Shown here one piece after another: positions 35,758-47,732 of a stretch of DNA of 64,000 nucleotides. A program made the position numbers and the translations under genes. Each line of letters opens with the position of its first letter. Position 1 is the first letter of the stretch. The notes beneath the pieces are model-generated. The model was not told where the DNA came from and searched no databases. It was given only the letters and a program-made list of their open reading frames with translations. The stretch comes from Bartonella kosoyi (GTDB taxonomy: Bacteria; Pseudomonadota; Alphaproteobacteria; Rhizobiales; Rhizobiaceae), in NCBI RefSeq assembly GCF_003606325.2, contig NZ_CP031843.2:992001-1056000 (forward strand), in the 5' to 3' direction.

Positions 35758-37188
35758 TTACCAGTATGAAATTGCTTTGCTATCGAGAAATTCTTTAATT
35801 CCCCAATGTCCCCCTTCACGAGCGCGCCCAGAGAATTTTACACCTCCAAAGTAGCTCCCATCAGGTAATCCGTGTCCGTTAACTTCTACCATACCAGAGC
35901 GTACTTGTGCCGCAATACGACGACATTTGTCGCGATCTTGCGATTGAATATAGTTTGTAAGACCATACTCAGTATCATTTGCTAAAGCGATAGCTTCTTC
36001 TTCTGTCCTAAAGGAAAGAATTGAGAGAATTGGACCAAAGATTTCTTCTTTGAAAATACGCATATGAGGTTTTACATCCGCAAAGACTGTAGGACGGACA
36101 TAATAACCGCGTTCCATCCCTATAGGCAAACCGGTTCCCCCTGCAACAAGAGTTGCCCCTTCATCAATGCCCGATTGGATAAGATCTTGAATTTTGTCAT
36201 ATTGTTTTTTTGAAACAACAGGTCCAATATGATTACCTTCTTGACAGTTTGGTCCTACTTTTGTCGTTTCTGCAATATCTTTGGCTATTTTAATGGCTTT
36301 GTCATAGATGTTCTGTTCCACAAGCATACGAGTCGGTGCATTACAACTTTGTCCACTATTATAAAAGCAATGTCGCACACCCCGCTGGATAGCATCTGAA
36401 TCGGCATCAGCAAAGATAATATTTGCGCCTTTTCCTCCAAGTTCCAGACAAACTCTTTTTAAAGTAGCACTGGCATTTTTAGAAATATCTTTTCCTGCTC
36501 TAGTTGAACCAGTAAAGCTGATCATTTCTAGATCTGGATGCGCGGAAAGGTAAGAGCCAACAGTTGCACCATCCCCATTAATTAAATTAAAAACACCGGC
36601 AGGAAGGGCGGCTTCATCTAAAAATTCAGCAAAAAGCATAGCAGAAAGAGGCGCAATTTCAGAGGGTTTTAGCACCATGGTACAGCCCGCCAAGAGAGCT
36701 GGGATAACTTTAAGAGTTACTTGATTCATGGGCCAATTCCATGGCGTAATTAATCCTACGACGCCGATAGGGTCGTAGTGAAGGATTGCTTGCTCATTTC
36801 CCTTTATTAAAGTTTCTTGGAACGAAAACTCTTTATAAGCTTCGATAAAATCGCGAATGTGGGAACCACCGGCTGCGGTTTGCGCATTAAACGCCATATC
36901 AATCGGTGCTCCCATTTCCATTGAAATGGTTTTAGCCATGTCTTTGGAACGTTTTTCATAGATCTCTAAAATTTTTTCAACGAATCCAAGACGTTCTTTT
37001 GGTGAAGTGGTTTTCCATTTTGGAAAAGCTTCTTTTGCTGCATTAATTGCTTTATCAGCGTCTTTTGTGCTTCCAAGGCTAATGACAGCACAAGCTTCTT
37101 CTGTTGATGGATTAATGACGTCAAAATCGTGAGGCGTACTTGGATCATCCCATAGACCATTGATATAAAATTTCCGCTTATTAAACAT
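35758..37188 (-). CDS. NAD(P)-dependent aldehyde dehydrogenase
   Basis: 476 residues. The Rossmann and catalytic signatures are PWNWPMNQ, the KPSEIAPLSAMLFAE stretch, FTGSTRAGK, LELGGKGAN (general-base Glu), and the catalytic Cys in NSGQSCNAPTRM. The C-terminal KEEIFGPILSI motif is also present. It oxidises an aldehyde to the acid; the substrate cannot be told. It is close to rluD (30 bases), possibly co-transcribed. Confidence 0.93.
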   Translation of the reverse strand: MFNKRKFYINGLWDDPSTPHDFDVINPSTEEACAVISLGSTKDADKAINAAKEAFPKWKTTSPKERLGFVEKILEIYEKRSKDMAKTISMEMGAPIDMAFNAQTAAGGSHIRDFIEAYKEFSFQETLIKGNEQAILHYDPIGVVGLITPWNWPMNQVTLKVIPALLAGCTMVLKPSEIAPLSAMLFAEFLDEAALPAGVFNLINGDGATVGSYLSAHPDLEMISFTGSTRAGKDISKNASATLKRVCLELGGKGANIIFADADSDAIQRGVRHCFYNSGQSCNAPTRMLVEQNIYDKAIKIAKDIAETTKVGPNCQEGNHIGPVVSKKQYDKIQDLIQSGIDEGATLVAGGTGLPIGMERGYYVRPTVFADVKPHMRIFKEEIFGPILSILSFRTEEEAIALANDTEYGLTNYIQSQDRDKCRRIAAQVRSGMVEVNGHGLPDGSYFGGVKFSGRAREGGHWGIKEFLDSKAISYW

Positions 37189-37646
37189 AATTTACTCCCT
37201 TTTTTCTATTTATGTTTATGTAATTATGATTATCCTAGTCTAAGCCTTTTTAAACGAAGATAACAAGGATAATCTTATAAAAACGCGAGAAATGAGATTG
37301 TGTTATGATCATCAAATATGGAGTGTTAAAAGAGCAATGCTTCTATAACTGTTTGTATTATTGGGGCACATCGTTTTTATAAAATGGGAGAGGAAGAGAG
37401 GTATAGACAACTTTCTTGACGCTCTTTATCATGAAGTTTTCTTCAAAATAAATGGAATAGGTGCGATCAGAAACTATAAGCCTTAGCAATTTCTGTCATA
37501 AACTTTAAAAGAAAATATTATGCATTTGGTCATCATTTTTTTTCATTAAAAAGTAACCATCAGCAAAAGGTTATTAACCTTCATATGATAGCTTCTATAA
37601 ATTCTTTTTGAAAAGGTTATTTTTCTCATTGCTATAAATTTGTTGG
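37189..37646. other. Intergenic stretch without recognised features
   Basis: 458 AT-rich bases between divergent genes. They probably hold the promoters of the aldehyde dehydrogenase and ftsK-type genes, but I see no gene or clear motif. Confidence 0.5.
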
Positions 37647-37652
37647 GTGCCC

Positions 37653-40229
37653 ATGCATAATTCAAAAACAAAATCTATTTCTACGTCTTCTTTGTCTGAT
37701 GATGGTACGAAAGGTGCATCAAGAGAAGATTTATCTATTAAGATTACAGAGATATTTCCTTATCCGGAAGTGTGGAAAAAGGCATTTACCCTGGGAAAAA
37801 ATGTCCGCTTTACACGAACCCCAGAAGTTGAGATTTTACGTCGTCGTATAGAAACAGATCCAGTTTTTGCAAAACAGTTTAAAATTTTTACGAAGCAAGA
37901 TCGAAAAAAAATTACAGATGTTGTGCATTCTAAAAAGAAAACAACAAATATTCCATCGACAGAAAAAGTCATTAATCCCCAATCAATAGAGAATAAAACC
38001 TCAGTTTGTCATTCAACGGTTTTAAAGCAGTTGTCACAGCAAACGATTAGCATACCATCAGCCAATATTCTCCTTGAGGAAGATAAACAAGAGTATGAAT
38101 TACACGTGAAAAATGAGCTACAAAAAATAAAGCCTGCTTTGCACCTTTCCGATGATGCATTTTTTGAGTGTGGATCTTTGATATTTGAACCTTTGGATAC
38201 TCAAACTTCAAAAGAGGATGGCACACCGATTGATACGACAAATGAAAGGATACCTGATGTTCCTTCTGTTTTTGATGAGTCAATAACAGCTCTTTACCGT
38301 GTGCTTGAATACCGTTTTCCACAACTCTATGATTCAATGATATCAGACTCTCCAACGGAAAGGATGAGAGGCGTTGAGCAAATTTCTGATTTAATGAATA
38401 CGAATAATGATCCTATGAAGGATTCTACAGAATGTCATTCTAAGCTTTCTGTTGAAAATTCTGCTCATATGTTAAATGATACTGAAGTGCTAAGTGACAC
38501 TAGGGATGCTATAGAGACTGAAGAAACTCATAATACTGTCGCCCATAAAACTATCGAGTGTATAACAAAGGATGTCACAAAGAATTCAAAAGAGTTATCT
38601 GTGATGCAAGCAAACGGTAAAACGAAAACATTGCGATCTACCGGCGCACCCTTAGGCAATCGTAATTCTTCTTTTATGAAAAATATTCAATCTATTGACT
38701 GTGATGTTTATGAATTGCCTCCGATTAGTTTATTACAGAAACCTGTTTTTCATGAAGGGACGATGATTTCTCAGGAAACATTAGAACGTGGTGCTGGACT
38801 TTTGGAAAATGTTTTAGAAGATTTTGGCATTAAGGGTGAAGTTATCCATGTTCATCCAGGACCCGTGGTAACAATGTATGAATTTGAGCCCGCTGCGGGT
38901 GTAAAGTCATCGCGTGTTATTAATCTTTCTGATGATATTGCACGTTCTATGTCTGCTATTTCCACACGCGTTGCTGTCATTCCTGGACGCAATGTTATTG
39001 GGATTGAGTTGCCTAATGCGGTTCGTGAAACTGTTTATTTACGGGAATTAATCCAAACCCGTTCTTTTCGTGAAAGTGAATTTAAGCTTGCTCTTGCTTT
39101 GGGGAAAGGGATTAATGGTGAACCTGTTATTGCAGAATTAGCAAAAATGCCTCATTTATTGGTTGCAGGAACAACAGGATCAGGAAAATCTGTTGCAATT
39201 AATACAATGATTTTGTCGATTCTTTATCGGATGACGCCACAGCAGTGTCGTTTGATCATGGTCGATCCTAAAATGTTAGAGCTTTCCGTTTATGATGGCA
39301 TTCCACATCTTTTAACACCGGTGGTAACAGATCCTAAAAAAGCGGTAACTGCTTTAAAATGGGCAGTTCGTGAAATGGAAGAGCGTTATCGCAAAATGGC
39401 GAAATTAGGTGTGCGTAATATTGATGGTTTTAATGCACGCGTTACACTTGCGGCTCAAAAAGGCGAAACGATCATGTGTACTGTGCAGTCGGGTTTTGAT
39501 AAAGAAACAGGGGAAATGCTTTATCATGAAGAAGCCATGGATCTCACACAACTTCCTTATATCGTCGTGATTGTTGATGAGATGGCTGATCTCATGATGG
39601 TGGCAGGGAAAGAAATTGAGAATGCCATTCAGCGTTTAGCGCAAATGGCGCGTGCGGCAGGTATTCATCTTATTATGGCAACGCAGCGTCCTTCTGTTGA
39701 TGTTATTACGGGGACAATTAAAGCAAACTTTCCTACCCGCATTTCTTTTCAGGTCACATCAAAAATTGATAGTCGTACGATTTTAGGTGAACAAGGTGCT
39801 GAAACGCTTTTAGGTCAAGGAGATATGCTTCATATGGCAGGTGGGGGGCGCATTGTGCGCGTTCATGGCCCTTTTGTCTCTGATGAAGAAGTTGAATCCG
39901 TCGTTGCACATCTTAAAATGCAAGGAAAACCTGATTATTTAGCAACGGTTACAGATAATGAAGACGAAAACAATGAGGATATTGCTGCTGATTCAACGGC
40001 TGAAGTTTCTGAGGAAGAAAATTTTGATGAAGAGAGTGAGAGGCTTTATAATCAAGCTGTAAAGATTGTTATGCGTGATAAAAAATGTTCAACATCTTAT
40101 ATCCAGCGCCGTCTTTCAATCGGCTATAATAAAGCAGCTTCGCTTGTTGAGCGTATGGAAGAAAAAGGCATTGTGGGAGCTGCTAATCACGTTGGAAAAC
40201 GTGAGATTTTACTCACTGAAGGAAAATAA
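37653..40229 (+). CDS. ftsK: FtsK/SpoIIIE-type DNA translocase lacking N-terminal membrane segments
   Basis: About 858 residues from ATG 37653; a GTG two codons earlier is possible. The motor domain has an alpha subdomain ([42 protein letters not shown]), Walker [15 protein letters not shown] (~505), Walker [14 protein letters not shown] (~635), and [13 protein letters not shown]. The C-terminal gamma winged helix ([34 protein letters not shown]) should read KOPS sites and touch XerD. The first ~370 residues are Ser/Thr/Glu-rich and contain no hydrophobic helix, unlike classical FtsK with four. Confidence 0.9.
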   Translation: MHNSKTKSISTSSLSDDGTKGASREDLSIKITEIFPYPEVWKKAFTLGKNVRFTRTPEVEILRRRIETDPVFAKQFKIFTKQDRKKITDVVHSKKKTTNIPSTEKVINPQSIENKTSVCHSTVLKQLSQQTISIPSANILLEEDKQEYELHVKNELQKIKPALHLSDDAFFECGSLIFEPLDTQTSKEDGTPIDTTNERIPDVPSVFDESITALYRVLEYRFPQLYDSMISDSPTERMRGVEQISDLMNTNNDPMKDSTECHSKLSVENSAHMLNDTEVLSDTRDAIETEETHNTVAHKTIECITKDVTKNSKELSVMQANGKTKTLRSTGAPLGNRNSSFMKNIQSIDCDVYELPPISLLQKPVFHEGTMISQETLERGAGLLENVLEDFGIKGEVIHVHPGPVVTMYEFEPAAGVKSSRVINLSDDIARSMSAISTRVAVIPGRNVIGIELPNAVRETVYLRELIQTRSFRESEFKLALALGKGINGEPVIAELAKMPHLLVAGTTGSGKSVAINTMILSILYRMTPQQCRLIMVDPKMLELSVYDGIPHLLTPVVTDPKKAVTALKWAVREMEERYRKMAKLGVRNIDGFNARVTLAAQKGETIMCTVQSGFDKETGEMLYHEEAMDLTQLPYIVVIVDEMADLMMVAGKEIENAIQRLAQMARAAGIHLIMATQRPSVDVITGTIKANFPTRISFQVTSKIDSRTILGEQGAETLLGQGDMLHMAGGGRIVRVHGPFVSDEEVESVVAHLKMQGKPDYLATVTDNEDENNEDIAADSTAEVSEEENFDEESERLYNQAVKIVMRDKKCSTSYIQRRLSIGYNKAASLVERMEEKGIVGAANHVGKREILLTEGK

Positions 40230-41338
40230 ACGAGCATATTTTAAAACAGCATATTTGAAAATATGCGATTTTTAAAATATCTGACAGTTATTATTTAAAG
40301 AACGAATACATGTTTTACTTTTTTGAGAGCCCTATTAAAAAATTGAGTGGAGAGTCATAAAGCAACCTTTAAACTGCTTATGGAGAGAATAGACTGATAC
40401 AAAAGGGCGGAGATGTTTTTAACATTTCTAGAGGGGCTTGAATATAAGGAAATGAAATAAATCTTTATAGGAGAACGGATGATTTTTTTTGTTTTTTCTA
40501 TAGCGGTTTTGATAAAAAAGGTCTTTGCGGTATTCTGGAAAGAATCATAGGAAGAGTACCCAAAGATCTGGGGTGCTTTTAAATGCTACGCTGAATTTAT
40601 GATCATTTGATATTCTTGACGCTTGATAAGGTGTTTTTACGAGGAATTTTATTTGAAAAAAGAAATTTTTAATTTTGGATTTTTATAATATAATATATTG
40701 AATTGTAATAATAATTTATCTTTATTCCTATTGAATAAAAGTTTCAAGTATCATAAAATTTTCTCGTCTCAAATCTGTTTACATTGAAACAATCAAAACT
40801 GTTTTTTGTCCATCATAGTAGAAGCGGCGGAGGGTACAAAATATTTAAAAGGAATAAAAATACCTTTTAATGAACATTTTCAAACATAAGAACCATCGGG
40901 TATATTATGGACTAGACGAGTATAATAATAGTGCAAGCGAGTTCTTTTAGAAGGATAAAAAGATAAAGCATAATCCCTTGATATCCTTGATGGGGGGCTT
41001 TACATTACAAGATTTACTGATACTGCCATAAAATAAGCTTAGAACAAGATGTCTCTTTAAGATAAGACAAGTGTATGAATGCGCAAGTATATTCTTTTGG
41101 GAGGACTATTTTATGTGAGGAGCATTTTTCTTTGTAACAAGCTTTATTACAATAATAGGTGAATAAGTAACAGTGTTGTGAGATTCTTTTTACTCTTGTT
41201 TTATTGGTGAAACAGTCAAAATTTTGCTACAGATAATTGATAATGAGATATCCAGTTATTTTAATGAGAGTAGGTATTTTTTAAATAAATGAGCATTATT
41301 CGTTTGAGAGTTAATCCAACACTTTTTTAGTTTTAGTT
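40230..41338. other. Long AT-rich non-coding stretch with a decayed repeat copy
   Basis: 1.1 kb with no readable gene. Around 40700-40800 it carries a decayed copy of the integrase-upstream repeat, so part of it descends from a lost integrated element. Confidence 0.55.
40698..40806 (+). repeat. Integrase-upstream dispersed repeat, copy 5 (decayed)
   Basis: It aligns with 44801-44910 by eye: the TTGAATTGTAATAATAATTTA segment, ATTGAATAAAAGTTTC, CTCGTCTCAAATCTGTTTACATT and ACAATCAAAACTG parts correspond in order. No integrase frame follows. Confidence 0.55.
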
Positions 41339-43039
41339 ATGTCATTAAAAGCAGATGAGTTAAGTACAAGTGAATTAGAATGTAAGCAAGAAGCTTTTTG
41401 TTTTATACCAGAGCTTTTGCCTCGACCTTTTACATGGAAAATCGATCACAATGGTTTATTTTGTGAAGTTTCAAAAGAGTTAGCTGAAGTTGTTGGTCCT
41501 CTCTCTTCCTCTATTCTAGGATGTAGTTTTCATGAGCTTGCCCATCAATTTAAGGATGATCGATATCAGGTTCTCAGTCGTTTTATTGAAGCAGCTATGC
41601 CATGGAGTAAAGAGATTGTTCAATGGCCTGTTGATGGTTGTTCACTATGGCTTGATGTTGAATTGTCCGCTTTACCAATTTTTGATGTTAAAAAACAACT
41701 TAAGGGGTTTCGTGGCTTTGGTGTTTTAAAAATACAAGAAAGAGTTCAAAAAAAAAGAGACGAAAAGCTGGAGAAAGAAATGTCGTGTCTTACGGAGGTA
41801 GAGCGCTCAGCTTTTCGTGAGATAGCAGAGAAATTGCGTGATGAATTGAATTCATCGGGAAAAGAAGAGAATTTTGTTGAAGAAACAGCTATTCAGTTAT
41901 CACATCCACAAACATTGCCAGTAAATACTATAGAACAAGTGCTCATAAAAGAACCCGCTGCAGTTTTATCATTGTTGGAGACAGCAACAGATGGTGTTTT
42001 ATGGTTAGATGAACAGGGCTTTATTCAATCGGCAAGTAAGGCTGCTTTAACATTAATGGGTTATGAAATCAATGAACTACGGGGACAGCCACTCTGTTCA
42101 TTCTTTACTTTGCAAAGCCGCTTTTTGGTTGAAAAATACTTTAAATTAATCCGTATGAAGGGCAAAAATCAGGTTTTAAAGTGCAATGAAACAGCTGATT
42201 TAATGACGAAAAGTCATAAAAATAGAACCGTTTTTATAACGATTGTATTTTTGGCACAGCAAGGCAATTATGCTGTTATGTTGCATGATATGACAAGAAC
42301 AGCTCTATCAGAAGAAAAAAAAGCAGAAGAGAATAAAATCATTGGAGTTGTTCATGAAATACGAACACCTTTGAATGCTCTTATTGGTTTTGCAGAAATT
42401 ATGAGAGAGGGGCGTTTTGGTTCGATAGACAATGAACGTTATCATGGATATTTGCGCGATATTATTTCCTCTGGAAAACATATATTATCACTCATTAATC
42501 AATTACTAGAATGTTCGAAGATCAATTACTCTGGTTCTAATAATCAGATTGATTCTTCCCTTATTTCTGAAACATTTGATGTGATATCTTGTTTACGTGC
42601 GACGATAGCTTTTCTTGAAACAGAAGCCAATCATAATGGCATTATCATGCGCATTGTTGCTCCACCGCATGTTCCATTTATTCCTGTATCACAACAAATG
42701 TTTCGCCAGATTATATGGAATCTTCTTTCCAACGCCATTCGTTTTACACCTCTGGGTGGTCAGATTATTGTTCATGTTTCTTATAGAAAAGAACGCGTAA
42801 AAATTTCAGTGAGTGATAATGGTATAGGAATGAGCGAAGAGGAGACTGTACAGGCCCTACAACCTTATGGTCAAGTAGAGCGAAAAGATGGTCGATCTGG
42901 TGACAGTGTTTTTATGGGAACAGGCTTAGGACTCCCAATGTGTAAGGCAATGGTGGAAGAAAGTGGGGGAGAATTTTTATTATTCTCAAAACCCAATCAT
43001 GGAACGACTGTGGAAATGTTTTTTCCTCATGTTCCATGA
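41339..43039 (+). CDS. PAS-domain sensor histidine kinase (soluble)
   Basis: 566 residues. It has two PAS-like domains (~25-140 and ~205-320; the second has GVLWLDEQGFIQSASKAALTLMGYEINELRGQPL), then HisKA with the phospho-acceptor His339 in VVHEIRTPLNALIGFAEIMREGRFG, and HATPase_c with NLLSNAIRFTPLGGQI, DNGIGMSEEE and GTGLGLPMCKAMVEESGG. No transmembrane helix is seen. The H-box resembles the cell-cycle kinases of the PdhS/DivJ/PleC group in alphaproteobacteria, but the protein is shorter than PdhS. The partner regulator is not in the window. Confidence 0.87.
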   Translation: MSLKADELSTSELECKQEAFCFIPELLPRPFTWKIDHNGLFCEVSKELAEVVGPLSSSILGCSFHELAHQFKDDRYQVLSRFIEAAMPWSKEIVQWPVDGCSLWLDVELSALPIFDVKKQLKGFRGFGVLKIQERVQKKRDEKLEKEMSCLTEVERSAFREIAEKLRDELNSSGKEENFVEETAIQLSHPQTLPVNTIEQVLIKEPAAVLSLLETATDGVLWLDEQGFIQSASKAALTLMGYEINELRGQPLCSFFTLQSRFLVEKYFKLIRMKGKNQVLKCNETADLMTKSHKNRTVFITIVFLAQQGNYAVMLHDMTRTALSEEKKAEENKIIGVVHEIRTPLNALIGFAEIMREGRFGSIDNERYHGYLRDIISSGKHILSLINQLLECSKINYSGSNNQIDSSLISETFDVISCLRATIAFLETEANHNGIIMRIVAPPHVPFIPVSQQMFRQIIWNLLSNAIRFTPLGGQIIVHVSYRKERVKISVSDNGIGMSEEETVQALQPYGQVERKDGRSGDSVFMGTGLGLPMCKAMVEESGGEFLLFSKPNHGTTVEMFFPHVP

Positions 43040-43057
43040 TGTAAATCGTACATAAAT

Positions 43058-43468
43058 TTACTTTTTCTTAGCCAAGAGATCTCTAATTTCTTTTAGAAGT
43101 TGTTCTTCTGAAGAGATTTTATTGGAGCTTTCTCCTTCTTCTTTTCTACGTATTTTATTCATAGCTTTAACGAAGAAAAAAAGAACCCAAGCAATAATGA
43201 GGAAATTAATAAGTAAAGTGATAAAGTGCCCATAGCTAATGGTTGCTCCAGCTGCTTTGGCGGCACTCAATGTCGCTTGTTTTTCTCCAGCAAGTTGAAT
43301 AAACATATTAGAAAAGTCAATTCCACCTGTAATAAGTCCAATGATTGGCATAAAAATATCATTGACAATTGAGTTGACTAAGCTACCAAAAGCGCCCCCA
43401 ATAATCACACCAATAGCAAGATCAATCATATTACCTTTTAGGGCAAATTCTTTGAATTCTTTCAGCAT
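43058..43468 (-). CDS. mscL: Large-conductance mechanosensitive channel
   Basis: 136 residues. It starts [41 protein letters not shown], the MscL signature with TM1, and a second TM segment ([24 protein letters not shown]) follows. The C-terminal cytoplasmic helix is charged ([11 protein letters not shown]...[12 protein letters not shown]). It opens under hypo-osmotic stress. Confidence 0.95.
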   Translation of the reverse strand: MLKEFKEFALKGNMIDLAIGVIIGGAFGSLVNSIVNDIFMPIIGLITGGIDFSNMFIQLAGEKQATLSAAKAAGATISYGHFITLLINFLIIAWVLFFFVKAMNKIRRKEEGESSNKISSEEQLLKEIRDLLAKKK

Positions 43469-44029
43469 TGCGGTTTCCCCTTTATGTAAGCGATATACGG
43501 TAATCTACTTACCGCTTTTGATGAAAAAGGAAAGGGCAGATTTTACTTTTAGGACTATACTACAACATTAATATTATTTTCCAAGAATTTTATGAGGCTT
43601 AATAAAGGGCTCTATGGAGTCTATTTGAATGTATATATTTCGTAGAGAACAGCTTTTTTGATAAAAACTGTATCTGCTTTTTCCAACGAAAAGTTATATC
43701 ATTTTCTCGCATCTTTATGATAACATTTAAAAAAGAAAATTTTACACAGTACCACAAAGTTAGAAGTTTTGAGAGTTGATATATCAGGAACTTTTTCGAA
43801 TGAAGTATTATATTTGGCATAAAAAGAGAATTGAGAATAAAAATTATATTTCAGTACTGATGGGAGAAATGGATAGATAAGGCCAGAATAAAATTTATAG
43901 TGCCAGATAGTTCCTCTTAATTCAGCAATCGGTAGAGCAATTAGGGATGCAAGATTATCTAGACTAAAAGCTATTTGTATTGTGTTGCAGAGGTTGAAAG
44001 TGATCATAATTTTAATAGAATACAATACA

Positions 44030-44110
44030 TTGATTTATAATGATAAGTTATCCTTTTTAACTTGAATCATAACGCCGAATATCGTAAAATTCTCCCCTCA
44101 TAGTCTCTCC
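44030..44110 (+). repeat. Integrase-upstream dispersed repeat, copy 4 (decayed)
   Basis: ATTGATTTATAATGATAAG, then CGCCGAATATCGTAAAATTCTC, match the repeat upstream of the integrase at 44960 with decay. It precedes an integrase remnant in the same order. Confidence 0.6.
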
Positions 44111-44193
44111 CATATTGAATCAAATAAAATCACGTACTTAAATGTCATAAACGAGGTTGGTGTGTTGATGAAAAATTCTAGAGAAAGAATTAA

Positions 44194-44425
44194 ATGCCTC
44201 TTATGAATTGTCTCAAGTGCCAAGAGCTGTAAAAACGCTATTGGGAACGAGCAAAGTGTGAGATTGCCGGCTTGTTGTGCCAAGTGTAAAGATAGTTGTG
44301 CTCAGTGATTTATAATTATATCATACAGGTTGCGTCCTGGAATGTGCTGAAGAGAATTTAGAAATGTTTCTTTAAAGAAAGCACGTGAATTAGCAACCTA
44401 ATAGCGTTCTGTCTATTTTATATGA
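44194..44425 (+). pseudogene. Degenerate integrase N-terminus
   Basis: ATG at 44194, then LMNCLKCQEL, frames corresponding to the GAGKYNDGAGLLLHKRKDGGAQ region with indels and stops, and finally a KKARELAT stretch. It matches the first ~75 codons of the integrases at 15832 and 44960. No catalytic domain follows. Confidence 0.7.
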
Positions 44426-44616
44426 GGGGTATGTCTTCTATTGGAACAACGTTTTCATCAGTTGGAAGATTGTATTAGTTTATAGAGAGCAGAACTATAG
44501 GGTTTGCAAATCTCTGGTATGATAAGTGTGCGTTTAATGATCAGCTTTTATCACTTCAGCTGTGTGTTAGACAGAGGACCTATAATAGATGTAAAACCGT
44601 ATTTAGTGCATCAGCA

Positions 44617-44763
44617 ATGGTAACAGCGCAGATTCTTCAAGATTTTATTAATACATTACAAACGGCTGAATACCATGCTGCTAAATGGCATACCAATGGC
44701 ATGAGTGTAGATGCTTTTACGAACCGTGTATTCTATAAATTTATGAGGAAAACAGCTTTATAG
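44617..44763 (+). CDS. 48-residue ORF of unknown origin
   Basis: ATG 44617 to TAG 44763, protein-like composition (QILQDFINTLQTAEYHAAKWH, DAFTNRVFYKFMRK). There is no good ribosome site and an upstream stop. It lies between two integrase relics, so it may be a fragment of a lost cargo gene. Confidence 0.3.
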   Translation: MVTAQILQDFINTLQTAEYHAAKWHTNGMSVDAFTNRVFYKFMRKTAL

Positions 44764-44821
44764 AGAAAGCTTTGTTTTTGTTGTATAACAAATTGATTTA
44801 TAATGATAATCTAGCGTTATT

Positions 44822-44957
44822 TATATTGAATGAGAGTCCCGAATAACGTAAGATTGTCTCATTTTAAATCAGTTTATATTACTTCAATCAAAACCACTCA
44901 TTTGCACATAACAAGTGGGATGAATGTGTGGATAAAATTTGTATAAGAAAGGACTAA
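44822..44957 (+). repeat. Integrase-upstream dispersed repeat, copy 2
   Basis: This is the inverted counterpart of 15838-15975 and the best preserved partner. It ends at the ribosome site (AAAGGA) of the integrase pseudogene at 44960. Confidence 0.8.
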
Positions 44958-44959
44958 AA

Positions 44960-46129
44960 ATGGCTCTTATGAACCGTCTTAATGCAAGATCTGTCGCAAC
45001 ATTGGGAGCAGGCAAATAGTGTGATGGTGCTGGCTTGCTTCTCCATAAGCGTAAAGATGGAGGTGCTCAATGGATTTTTTTACGGTATACCCTTCACGGG
45101 CGCCGTCGTGAAATGGGATTGGGTGCCTTGAGAGATGTCTCTTTAAAACAAGCCCGTGAATTGGCAACTGGGTGGCGTTCTGTTCTTCGTGAAGGTTGTG
45201 ACCCTATTAAAGAACGCGATAAACAAAAGCGTGAGGCAATAAGCAATCTTCATTACTTAAAAGATATTGCTGTAGATGCTTTTGAAAGTCGTAAAGCAGA
45301 ACTAAAGAATGATGGGAAAAATGGGCGTTGGTTTTCGCCTTTACAACTTCATATTCTCCCTAAATTAGGCTGTTTACCCGTTTCAGAGATTACACAAACA
45401 GAGATACGCAATACCCTCGCTCCTATCTGGCATACAAAAGCTGCAACAGCTAATAGAGCTCTTACCCGTCTTAATCTTTGTCTCAAACATGCGGCTGCAT
45501 TAGGATTGAATGTTGATTTACAAGCAACAGAAAAAGCACAAGCTTTATTAGGTAAACAACGCCATAAGATCACGAATAGACCAGCAATGGATTGGAAAGA
45601 TGTGCCAGCTTTTTATAAAATGCTTTGCCAAAAAACAACGATGACACATTTGGCATTGCGCTTGCTTATCCTTACAGGGGTTCGTACCAATCCTTTGCGT
45701 CATATTCGTGAAGATCAAATTGAAGATGATACCTGGACCATACCCGCTGAAGGTATGAAAGGTAGACGTGATGCTACAACAGAATTTCGTGTGCCTCTAT
45801 CATCAGAAGCATTAGAAGTGATTAAAGAAGCGCGTCCTTTGTCTCGCAATGGTTTCCTTTTTTCTGCTAAAGGTCGCGGTCCCCTTGCTGCAAATTGTAT
45901 GGCTCAATATATGCAACAGACTGGACTAAACGCCTGCCGCCATGGCTTTCGCTCTAGTTTACGCGATTGGCTTGCTGAAACAACCGATGCCCCCTATGAG
46001 GTTGCTGAAACTATTCTAAGTCATACGGTAGGAGGACAAGTAGAGCGTGCCTATCGTCGTACTGATTATTTAGAACAGCGCCGTGTCTATATGGACACAA
46101 CATTACACAAAGAAACTTTAATGACATAA
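44960..46129 (+). pseudogene. Tyrosine-recombinase phage integrase with early stop
   Basis: This is a paralogue of the integrase at 14639-15832, in opposite orientation. The ATG at 44960 opens MALMNRLNARSVATLGAGK, then TAG (45017-45019) replaces the Tyr codon found in copy 1. The frame then stays open to 46129, with a one-codon insertion (QWIFLRY). The catalytic domain is complete: TGVRTNPLR, CRHGFRSSLRDWLAE, ILSHTVGG, and a Tyr near the end in RRVYMD. The last residues differ from copy 1. Translation from TTG 45035 would give a protein without the first 25 residues of the arm-binding domain. Confidence 0.82.
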
Positions 46130-46497
46130 AAGAACCTTGGAAATAGAGATAATTTTCTTGCCTTTTTAAAGACATTATGAATTTGCTTGCAAGAGATAAG
46201 ACCATGGTTTGGCGAAGGGGCGTTGATGTCTCAATTCATACAGGCATTTTATAAGATTTAGGATTTAGAGACATATTTAGCTAACTGAACAAGTGTGAAA
46301 GAGAGAAATGTTTTTTTAAGAATAATTTTTTTTCTATTCAGGGTTCATAAATATCCACGCGAATGATGATGACGTGATGAACTATTCTTAATAGAAGGGG
46401 AGATATTATTTGAATAATATGCTCTCTTGGCGATCTTTTGTGTTAAAAGGTATATGTGAGGTGTGATGGATCATTTTTGTGTTGTGGAGAAGGATTG
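46130..46497. other. Intergenic stretch before pyrD
   Basis: 368 bases with no gene recognised. They should contain the pyrD promoter. Confidence 0.5.
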
Positions 46498-47580
46498 ATG
46501 AGTTTTTTTCGTTGTATTGGCCGTTCTGCTTTATTTATGTTAGATCCAGAGCATGCGCACCGCTTAGCGATTGTTGGATTGAAAAGTGGCTTAAACGGTT
46601 GTCAAAAGGTTGTCGATAAGCAATTGTATGTAACGATTGCAGGGCTTGAGTTTCAAAATTTTATTGGTCTTGCAGCGGGGTTTGATAAAAATGCAGAGGT
46701 TGTTGATGAAATTTTTCGTTTAGGATTTGGTTTTACTGAAATTGGAACAGTGACACCAAAGCCTCAGATTGGAAATCCTAAACCACGGCTTTTTCGTTTA
46801 AAAGAAGATGAAGCAATTATTAATAGAATGGGTTTTAATAATGATGGGCATCAAGTTGTTTACAACAGACTGCGGGCATGTAAAAAAACGGGTGTTGTAG
46901 GAGTTAACATTGGAGCCAATAAGGATACAGTTGATAAGATTGACGATTATACTGTTGGCATTGCTCATTTTTATGATGTTGCGGATTATTTTACGGTTAA
47001 TATTTCTTCTCCTAATACACCAGGTTTACGGGATTTACAGGCTCGTGATAGTTTGCATCTTTTGTTGAATGCCATCTCAAAAGCGCGAAAGGAGCAAGAG
47101 AAAAAGCATGGATTCTCGCTTCCCCTTTTTTTAAAAATTGCTCCAGATTTATCAGAGAAAGAATTGGATGATATTGCTGAAGAAATAAAACTTTCTGATT
47201 TTGATGGACTCATTGTTTCCAATACAACTCTTTCACGTCAAGGTCTTACCAATAGTCCTTTCAGCAATGAAGAGGGAGGGCTTTCTGGACGTCCACTTTT
47301 TGAGCGTTCTACGATTGTGCTTGCAAAAATGCGTCAAAAGTTAGGGAAGGAGATTGCAATTATCGGCGTTGGCGGTGTAAAGGATGCACAAACCGCTTTG
47401 GAAAAAGTAAAAGCAGGTGCAGATTTAATTCAATTATATAGTGGGATGGTTTATGAAGGTCCAAATCTTGTCATAACTATTCTGAAAGAGATTTTGCAGA
47501 TGATGCAACAAGATGGTGTCGATAACATAAAAGACTATCGTGATCATAATCTTGAGCATTGGGCAAAATTTCCCTTGTAA
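46498..47580 (+). CDS. pyrD: Dihydroorotate dehydrogenase, class 2
   Basis: 360 residues from [13 protein letters not shown], with GAAGGA just upstream; the frame extends to 46456 without one. It is the membrane-associated, quinone-linked enzyme of pyrimidine synthesis, with an N-terminal membrane-binding helix. Motifs: [31 protein letters not shown], the catalytic Ser in [28 protein letters not shown] and the FMN-binding [27 protein letters not shown]. Confidence 0.96.
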   Translation: MSFFRCIGRSALFMLDPEHAHRLAIVGLKSGLNGCQKVVDKQLYVTIAGLEFQNFIGLAAGFDKNAEVVDEIFRLGFGFTEIGTVTPKPQIGNPKPRLFRLKEDEAIINRMGFNNDGHQVVYNRLRACKKTGVVGVNIGANKDTVDKIDDYTVGIAHFYDVADYFTVNISSPNTPGLRDLQARDSLHLLLNAISKARKEQEKKHGFSLPLFLKIAPDLSEKELDDIAEEIKLSDFDGLIVSNTTLSRQGLTNSPFSNEEGGLSGRPLFERSTIVLAKMRQKLGKEIAIIGVGGVKDAQTALEKVKAGADLIQLYSGMVYEGPNLVITILKEILQMMQQDGVDNIKDYRDHNLEHWAKFPL

Positions 47581-47732
47581 AAATTTTCTTTGTAAAAAAC
47601 ATTTTTTCTTCACAAAAAATTGCAAGATTTTTTTTAAGGGGCTTGCAAACTTTGTTGATCTTCCTTATGTCACATAAGCGAAGAATAAATGTTTACAAAA
47701 TCGTGAACAGTTATGATAGATTTACTTTTTAT

